A DNA stretch of 64,000 nucleotides from Bondarzewia mesenterica (taxonomy: Eukaryota; Basidiomycota; Agaricomycetes; Russulales; Bondarzewiaceae). Location of the stretch: the NCBI GenBank assembly GCA_004802705.1, contig SGPL01000054.1:30870-94869 (forward strand). The letters are read 5' to 3'. Each line of letters starts with the position of its first letter. The first letter of the stretch is position 1. The notes beneath the pieces were generated by a model. The model worked only from the letters and a program-made list of their open reading frames with translations, did not search any database and was not told where the DNA came from. The position numbers and the translations under genes were made by a program. Below are positions 57,224-64,000 of this stretch, piece by piece.

Positions 57224-58872
57224 ATGAAGGTTGTTGTAACAGGTAACTTTTGCGATAATATCCTGTCAGATGGTACTAGTGATCCACCAACTCATCCGAA
57301 TTCATGGATCAGTTGGTAGACCACTCTAGTAGTACCATCTAACACATTCTGTCCCTAATGCTGAAGTCAAAATATGCTGAGATCAGGAGCATCTGGCGTT
57401 CTGGGCAGTGCCGTGTACGATGCCTTCGCCAACGCCCCCGCAGGACATAGCGTCCTTGGTCTTGCGCACACTCGCGCAGGCGGTAAATTAAAGGCATTGG
57501 ATCTGCTGGATCAAGAAAAGGTTGACGCTCTTATACGAGAGTTTGAGCCGAATTGTAAGTGCGACGTCGTTATTGTGATCGAAGGGCCGGATGTCACGGC
57601 GTCGCTGTAGAGGATGTGCGATGAAAGCGGTGAGACGTGTAGGCGATATGACCCATGTTGTTCTTCTCTTCTACAGGGGTTGTGCATTGCGCGGCAGAGC
57701 GGAAGCCGGATGTTGCGGAGAAGGTATGTGTACTGTTTCGCGCAGTGAGAGATGGTCCGGAAGTAACGTTGATGATGAATGCGGCGTCTCTTGTAGGATC
57801 CAGAGGGTACACGCAAAGTGAGCACTGCACGTTTCTCAAATATGTGGGCGTACTTGTTGACATTGTACCTCTAATCAGCTTAATGTTGCTGTTCCTGAAC
57901 ATTTGGCGCACCTTTCCAAACAGCAGGCCTTCACCATCATATACATCTCCACTGGTAAGGACCCAAAAATATTCGGAAAGAAAGATGTGGAAGGCGTAAA
58001 TCAATGAACTTTCCACTGGGTTTTTTTATATAGACTACGTCTTCGACGGGTCATCTCCGCCATATGTACCTTCCGCGCGCACCAACCCTCTGCAACTATA
58101 TGGCACGACCAAACGCGACGGGGAGCTAGCCGTCTTGGGCGTCGAAGGTGCCCACTCCGTCGTCCTCCGCGTTCCTGTCTTGTACGTCGCATTCGGTTAC
58201 ATCCTTAGCATTGATCCCCACTTTTCAAATCGCTCTGTATACCCCGCTCTTCTTTAACCTGCCCTTCCCATGCCAACATCCGCAGATACGGACCGGCACC
58301 GTCGAACGCAGATTCTGCGATTAACATATTGTTAGACATCGTCAAGGACCAATCCGGCAAGACATACAAGATGGATCATTACCAGACTCGCTACCCGACG
58401 AACGTCGTCGACATCGCCAACTTCATCGTGCGGCTTTCTGGTGCGTCCTTCCACTTCTATCGAACGCCCTGACCTTTTTCCCTGACAACGGAACTTTGAC
58501 CAATAGCTCTGCCGCGTTCGAAGCCCCTTCCTCCGATCTTACATTACTCCGCGCCGGAGCCCTTCACGAAGTATGAAATCTGCCTCATCTTCGCTCGCAT
58601 CCTCGGTCTTCCCCACAAGCACATCGTACCCGAAGCGGAGCCCCCTGCAGGTGAGTCTCTTCTCATTACTTCCTTCCAATTAATTCATTTTATAAATATC
58701 CCTGACATTCTCTTGTCCGCGGGTATTAGAAGCAACGCCGCGTCCCCGCGATACACAGCTATATGTGCGCGAGACAGAAGACCTCGGCGTCGAGGGAGGC
58801 CTCGGGACAACCGGGTTTGAAGAATGGTGGGAAGAACACTTGGGGAAGGGAAAGAAAGCCGAGGTGTCGTAA
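57224..58872 (+). CDS. NAD(P)-dependent short-chain/extended reductase, MAT2B-like (RmlD family)
   Basis: Exons begin 57224-57242 (MKVVVTG), 57387-57554, then from the CTACAG acceptor, a 21-nt exon 57797-57817 (DPEGTRK) and more. Nucleotide-binding Gly motif: VVVTG-ASGVLGSAVYDAF, split by the first intron. Following: HSVLGLAHTR, LDLLDQEKVDALIREFEPNW, VVHCAAERKPDVAEK, LNVAVPEHLAHLSKQQAFTI, IYIST-DYVFDGSSPPY, LYGTTKRDGELAVL with the YxxxK pair, VVLRVPVLYGP, SAINILLDIVKD, MDHYQTRYPTNVVDIANFIV, LHYSAPEPFTKYEICLIFAR, GLGTTGFEEWWEEHLGKGKK. The order matches the regulatory beta subunit of methionine adenosyltransferase (MAT2B) and its relative dTDP-4-dehydrorhamnose reductase. In fungi the role is not settled. 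Intron 1 holds a hairpin (57268-57340). Confidence 0.85.
57268..57340. repeat. 73-bp hairpin inside intron 1
   Basis: The arms are AGATGGTACTA (left) and TAGTACCATCT (right), extended inwards by CCACCAACTCATCC and its near complement GGATCAGTTGGTAGACC. The loop is about 12 bp around a GAATTC. It may be a small fold-back element or a structured RNA. It sits between the first and second exon of the MAT2B-like gene. Confidence 0.8.
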
Positions 58873-60536
58873 TCACTATACTCAGAGTAGCTTAGCAACA
58901 TTTCGGATCGTTCTGCGCAACGGACGTATGCATGTGGTTCTGCGACGGAAAGTCTCGATGATCATAATATGTATTGCTAAATGGGAACTAGGCACTGCTG
59001 CCACAAATAAGCCATATCTTTGTTGGTTTGTGATCGATACATCGACCAACGTCGATTTGCAAGAATTGAAAAACGACTGGACAAATTATTTCATACATTA
59101 TTCGGAAAGTGCTCAAGTATGCATGACAGAGCGCATGTCGTGCTTGTTCAAGTTTCGCACCGCGTCAGAGGGGGTAGGTGCGCTCTGTGAAAGGGTTCGT
59201 CAAAAACATCATTCAACTATGAGTTGAAAAGAACAAACCTCAAACAAATTCACCGGCTGTTTCTTTGACGAATGCTTTGCAGACTTGGATTCTTCGCTGA
59301 AGGCATCACGGACAGCGTCGGATGCAGTTGGGGCCGTCTAACAAGAGAATTCAGTACGCGGTACGTCATAAAGTCTAAAAGCAGTCAACAAACCTCAATA
59401 GGGTGTACATTCCGGTGATATTTACCGGGAAGAACGTTAGGGAGGTTGCGCACAGCATCAGACGCTGTCGGAGCAGCTTGAGCGCAAATGGATAATGTTG
59501 CAAAGGCGATGGTGTCTGTACCATCATGGGATGACTGCCTGGCTCCGGTTGGGCGTCATTATATTCTGAGTTATCAAAGTATCCTATTTGCAATGATTGA
59601 ATACCGTGAGCACGCATGAGCGCAATCAAAACGAAGAGACCACAAACTTGAACGCTGTTCTCTATCTGGAATACCGCCGGCATTACCGCCGCGGATAGAG
59701 GACGCGCCCATGGGCTCGTTGTCCATCACGGGCGGAAACTGCGTGCCAGAGACAGTGCCGGAGGTTTGCGACATGGTTAAAAAGAGGTAAATTTGAGAAG
59801 CTGGAGGTTTAAGTGGTATGTATGTTTGGGGGAGGCCTCAAGGTACAGCACGGCTTGGCTGTTGACAGAGGCATCTTTATAACTAAGATTCTCCTCCGCG
59901 AACTAGTAGGCTTGGAGAGATATTCGAGTCGACGTCATGCGCGTAATATTTGCTCAGATTTGCTCGTTCAATCGATGGCCTCGGACACCACTAGTATATA
60001 CTTACTATCAACAAACCCAGAGTACTCGGTACCATACCCAATACTACAAGGCGGCTTGCTGCATACCGCGACGTCCAAAATATGAGGTTGGAAACAGGAC
60101 AGGACTGAACTGAGAAAACTGCAGAAAATGGACACAATCTGTTGCTATCTGTTGACTGGCGTGACGCCGGATTCTGATTGGCCCATTCAAAAGCTCTGGG
60201 GTCTCCTGGGGTACTTATGTACAACTGCCATAACGAACTCCTCAAGGCCTCCAGTCCATATCTTCAACGTTCAAGCACGGTAAGTTAACAAGTATGCTGC
60301 TGCTCAACATACAGGCTCGCGTTCTCGGCAATTTGTCTGTGAAGAATATCTCACAATATTCTCTATGCTCACCTATGCACAGGTCTCTTGGCTCATTCGT
60401 AGCATCCAGTGTGAAGTTAGCCCCCATCAGGATACTGTGCAGCTACATCTTTTTCGCAATTACGTGCGTGTATTTCTGCTGAACCCGTGAAACTAATCTA
60501 CAACCAAGTGCAGTTCAATCATCCGAACTATCCACA
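58873..60536. other. Flanks of the small hypothetical gene
   Basis: 58873-59227 holds a plus-strand ORF tail (58763-59227) that runs past the MAT2B-like stop codon in another frame and is probably 3' flank. 59775-60536 has no recognisable gene and forms the upstream regions of the small minus gene and of the DUF155 gene. Confidence 0.4.
59228..59774 (-). CDS. Small hypothetical protein with duplicated APTASDAVR motif
   Basis: Starts MSQTSGTVSGTQFPPVMDNE and continues GASSIRGGNAGGIPD. Later exons read AAPTASDAVRNLPNVLPGKY with HRNVHPIE, then, after an intron with acceptor TTGTTAG, APTASDAVRDAFSEESKSAK with HSSKKQPVNLFEV. Two copies of APTASDAVR in consecutive exons suggest an exon-size internal duplication. 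The junction from exon 1 into the middle exon is not resolved. No known domain. The product would be short, polar and probably disordered. Conserved spacing of coding parts and splice sites make a real gene likely, but the boundaries are approximate. Confidence 0.4.
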
Positions 60537-62430
60537 ATGTCTCTTCCACCGCGCCCACCACGTCCCACACGCGCACCTTCGGACCGGCCCGCGCTGATTC
60601 GACGACGGCCTTCTCTAACCATTCCATCTACGCCCTCAATACCCAACCCACAATCCCGCAAAGGTCCCGTAAGTGCTAACCCACAGCGCACTTCCAAGAC
60701 ATCGCAGAAACTTGTCCTCCTGCCATCGGGTCCGCAGACGAAACCTCTCCTCACCACGCTAGATGAAGACGAAGCGCATGGCTACGAGACAGATGCGGGG
60801 GTCCGCGTGAGAGAGCATAAGTCGGAAGGGGAGCGGATGTCTAAGGCTGAGCGGCGTCGAGCAGGGTATAAAAGAATAACCGTGTGTTGTGTCGCAGAGG
60901 GCTTCAAGATGAAATTATTGGCGAGTTTCTTGAAGAGAGAGCATAATGTTGTTCCGAGGGTGTTTGACGAGGCATTGTATGTTGTAAGTGTACCCTCCGA
61001 TTGTCATCCTTGATTTACCGCAACTCATAAAACGATATGGACATGCTGTTTAGATGTATCATCTCCCACTCCTGCCTGGATACGACCCTACCGTCAACAT
61101 CCGCGCTTCAGCACCATCCCAAGATCGTCATCTTTCGCGAATGTCAGAAGCCGAGGAGAACGGATACCAAGGGACATACTTTGGCTCCGTACCCTCCGAC
61201 ACAGCGTTCTCATTGCGCGATGGTTACATCTCGTCCTCTTCTCCTGTTGAAAACCGTAGGCCCTCCTCTTCTCACCGGGAGACAGAAACAGAGGTGGAAA
61301 CAGAAGTCGACGAGTCGATGGAACGGCAGGACGTCGACGAGGGTCATGCTACGCGAGAAGACAAGTCGAGTAAAGCTCGCGAGCGCTTCGACGGCGAAAA
61401 CGTCGCTGAGGTAGTGTTTTTTGCATACGGCGTGATCGTGTTTTTTGGGCTCGACGAGGGTCAGGAACGAAGTATACTTGAAGATATCGAGGGTGCAGGG
61501 ACCCTGAAACGGAAGCTGCCAGAGGATGATTGGGAGGTCGAGGAGTGTCATTATGCGGTAAGCTATCGAGCATCGAAGATACTGCTCTCGTGATTGATCG
61601 GCTTCCAGTATGATCCAACAATCACATATCCTCGGATCTACAACGATTTCTTCAGTGAGACTCTTTACCATCTATGATCCCATCCACCTATATGAATATT
61701 TTTCTTTTAGCTTTCAAGACCCCTTCGCACCTTCTGACACTCTCTGTCGCACACGCACTTGCGCAATCGACACTTCTCGCGCGCTACGAGTCGCTCGCAG
61801 ACACCATCCTCTCCGATCCACGCACGACCACCATACCCCGACAGCTCGCTTCGACCGGCGTGCTCAATCTCACGCGCACGCAGGCGATGAAACTCACCGG
61901 GCGGCTGTTCCGCCTGCGACGCGACGTCGTACTTGGAGGCAACGTGCTGGACGTGCCCGAGTTATTCTGGAGCGAGGCGAGCTTGCGTGGCTTATATGAT
62001 GCGGTAAGAGGATATCTGGAGATCGGGGATCGGGTGAGGAATTTGAATGAGAAGTTGGTCGGGGCCAATGATTTGGTGAGTATTTCTTCGTGTTGAATCT
62101 GTTATCAATGCCGTTGTATTGACGGTGAGACCCGTAGCTGGATGCGATACACGATCACCTGAACAATAATGCGATGGAGCGAATAACATGGATCATCATA
62201 TGGTACACATCTCAACCCCATCCTGCTTGATCTCCCTTCGTCTGATGTCTTTTTTAAGGTTGATTGTCGTCGCCATCCTGGTCGACTTGGGCGAGGTTGT
62301 CGCGCGTCTCATAGTTCACGCTTCAATGGGCTCGTCCTCGGCATCACTTGTACCGTCAACCCGCATGCTCTCGTTATCGCCTGAGGACGCACTGCGGAGC
62401 GTTGAGAGAATGATGACTGTGGGGAAGTAG
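60537..62430 (+). CDS. DUF155 (RMD1/RMND1/RMD8) family membrane protein
   Basis: Starts MSLPPRPPRPTRAPSDRP with a long Pro/Ser-rich N-terminus, then ERMSKAERRRAGYKRITVCC, AEGFKMKLLASFLKREHNVV, RVFDEALY, a Ser/Glu-rich insert, then the DUF155 core: NVAEVVFFAYGVIVFFGLDE, GQERSILEDIEGAGTLKRKL, EEC-HYAYDPTITYPRIYND, SHLLTLSVAHALAQSTLLAR, IPRQLASTGVLNLTRTQAMK, LTGRLFRLRRDVVLGGNVLD, PELFWSEASLRGLYDAVRGY, GDRVRNLNEKLVGANDLL, DAIHDHLNNNAMERITWII. A C-terminal hydrophobic span (IWLIVVAILVDLGEVV) follows. Human RMND1 supports mitochondrial translation; yeast relatives include RMD1 and RMD8, and fission yeast Sad1-interacting factors belong here too. The lack of a clear presequence leaves mitochondrial location open. 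At least seven exons. Confidence 0.85.
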
Positions 62431-63465
62431 CGGTCTTATGTGAAAAGCATATACAGTATCTCTGGATGACAACTCACTCATATGCACATACAGATCATGG
62501 ACACGTTTATATCACAACTGAGTGAGAAGCTAAGCTGTAAATATTTCTACCTCAGGACATTGCTCTGTGGTGCACTGTTCTTGACTTGTTCACTCATCTG
62601 AAAATCGTACTGAGGTCTATATACGTAGGGCGCCTTCACTAGGCGCTGCCTGTGGAAATCTCGGGTTGATCGTTGAACGCAATCACGGCAGTCTGGAGAC
62701 AAGCATCCAAGATTGTAGTTCTGAAGTGTAGTTCTCTTACACCGTGCCAGTGTATAGGCAGTAAAAGCCGTTTGAAAATAGACAACCTGTTCACCGTGCA
62801 CAATGTGACTGTGCATATCTGGCTCACATGTTCTTGAGCAGCAGGATTTCCGCACATTGAGCCTCGTCCTGCCTCGTCCTGCCTCGTCGCACAAATATCG
62901 ATTCAGATGGACTAGCAACTGCATCTTGCTATACGTACGTTTAACGTGTTTGCGATTGTATTTCGAGACTCTTTGAATACATAATCTTGAGTTTGATCGA
63001 CGGGCGTCCTAGAATATTTAGACAAAGTTTGCAACTACCAGCACTGCAATGGAAGATAAGGCGGGGGAAGTGGTTCAGGCATACATGCTGTTACCTTGCT
63101 TGCAAGGTCCCTCCACTCCCAAAATTGTGGCGTGCTTACCTAAAACGTGGCCGATCGTCCACACGTACAAACAACCGTCCGATGACGACTCGTCGTCTGT
63201 CGCTGCGATCATCCGTTGTTCGAATAATAATGATACACGGTCATTCTCGCATTCTGACTGGTCAACGATTGCATGCACACACAGCGATGCCGATGCCCCG
63301 CGTGAGCGCTGACTTGATGACGCACTACGCGCTCCGATTTCAGATGCCAGGAGTGCGTCGCTCTTCCGACAACAGGTGCACCGAACGTTTGGTGAACAGT
63401 CGCATGCTCGCACAGGAATGCTGATACACCACGTGTCCTCCCTCAAGTAGTAACACTCCTAATCA
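62431..63465. other. Intergenic with short tandem repeat
   Basis: No convincing gene. The word GCCTCGTC(CT/GC) occurs three times in tandem at 62861-62889. ORFs at 62987-63424 have no motif. Confidence 0.4.
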
Positions 63466-64000
63466 TTGGCTAGAGGCAGAGGCCTTGCACCCGCTGGCAA
63501 CATCTCCAACGAGGGTATCCTCAAATCAATCGCTCGGATCCTCAATGCGGTGAAAATTCGAGAGGAATTTAAGGAGAAGAAGAGAGCTGCGGCATACGAT
63601 GCTGAAGGTGGGCACGCGAAAAAGCGACGGAAGCAGGCTGGAGAAGAGGATAAGACTGCAGGCCCCGGACAGAAGAGCATATCTATACAGCCGGGAGAGT
63701 CGTTGGCACATTTCAACCGGTCAGTATCTTTTTTTTTTCATCGGTCCCTCCACAATATCGTTCTGGTTGCCGAGGACGGTATGCTGAGTAACTGATCGTG
63801 TAAAACGTGGTCGCGCTGGCTTTTCTCTCGCGTTAGAGGAGCAACAGCTCGTCAATAGTGAGTTTGGGTGTCCTAGTTTCGAGGTCGATAACGAACTGGA
63901 GGATTCGGTGTGTCTGTCTCCGTCTTCGGTCTTCCTTTGATGTCGCTCCGATTCCAGAAGATAGGAACGAGTGCGTCATTAATACCTCCTATTCTTTCAA
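63466..64000 (+). CDS. Partial lysine-rich, possibly nucleolar protein (right edge)
   Basis: One exon is clear: RGRGLAPAGNISNEGILKSI, ARILNAVKIREEFKEKKRAA, AYDAEGGHAKKRRKQAGEED, KSISIQPGESLAHFNR, ending near 63719 with a GTCAGT donor. Its charge pattern (many Lys and Glu) suggests a nucleolar or nuclear protein. QPGESLAHFNR resembles a helix-forming motif in ribosome-biogenesis-related proteins, but I cannot name the family. The 5' acceptor (TGGCTAG before AGGCAG) implies an earlier exon, whose position I could not settle. The 3' part lies beyond the window. Confidence 0.5.

Noticed and set aside
62861..62889. CRISPR-like or telomere-like array
   Set aside because: Only three 10-bp units without spacers; a simple tandem repeat in a fungal intergenic region.

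Overview
The window looks like nuclear DNA of a basidiomycete fungus, most likely an agaricomycete. The evidence is dense short introns (about 50-70 bp), intron-rich housekeeping genes with very small exons, a Plavaka-type DNA transposon, a DUF6698-like gene, large F-box/leucine-rich-like proteins and seven-helix orphan membrane proteins. All exon joins were read by eye and remain models. The window has one assembly gap (20387-20440) and scattered ambiguous bases at 16.0-16.5 kb and 20.4-21.5 kb.

Layout. 0-6.2 kb: a degenerate kinase-like gene and a C2H2 zinc-finger gene. 7.9-14.7 kb: a Plavaka transposase (-) and a divergent DUF6698-like gene (+), each with one nonsense codon in place of a likely Trp. 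15.9-19.8 kb: a housekeeping block of mitoribosomal mL59, SEC62 and an Mgr3-like TPR protein. 20.0-24.2 kb: an arrestin-like gene (gapped) followed by an F-box gene. 24.5-35.7 kb: accessory stretch with two 7TM genes, a HIT hydrolase with a one-base homopolymer frameshift, an inverted repeat, an intact-looking cytochrome P450 and a truncated HAD pseudogene. 36.7-48.2 kb: conserved block of a Tim44-like (Mba1/mL45-type) gene, MIX17, an HAD hydrolase, an SYG1/XPR1 phosphate exporter and VPS16. 48.5-52.7 kb: second F-box plus arrestin pair, in inverted orientation. 52.7-57.2 kb: no recognisable gene. 57.2-62.4 kb: a MAT2B-like reductase, a small unknown gene and a DUF155 (RMD1/RMND1/RMD8-type) gene. 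The right edge holds a partial, lysine-rich gene.

How it fits together. Five products probably act in or on mitochondria (mL59, Mgr3-like, Mba1/mL45-like, Mix17, possibly the DUF155 protein). SEC62 and VPS16 serve the secretory and vacuolar systems. SYG1 handles phosphate. The most unusual large-scale feature is mirror symmetry: the arrestin+F-box pair and the HAD gene/pseudogene are both inverted paralogue pairs, and both are centred near 36.2-36.4 kb. A second theme is an excess of GC-AG introns (five supported by reading frame, three of them in the HIT gene).
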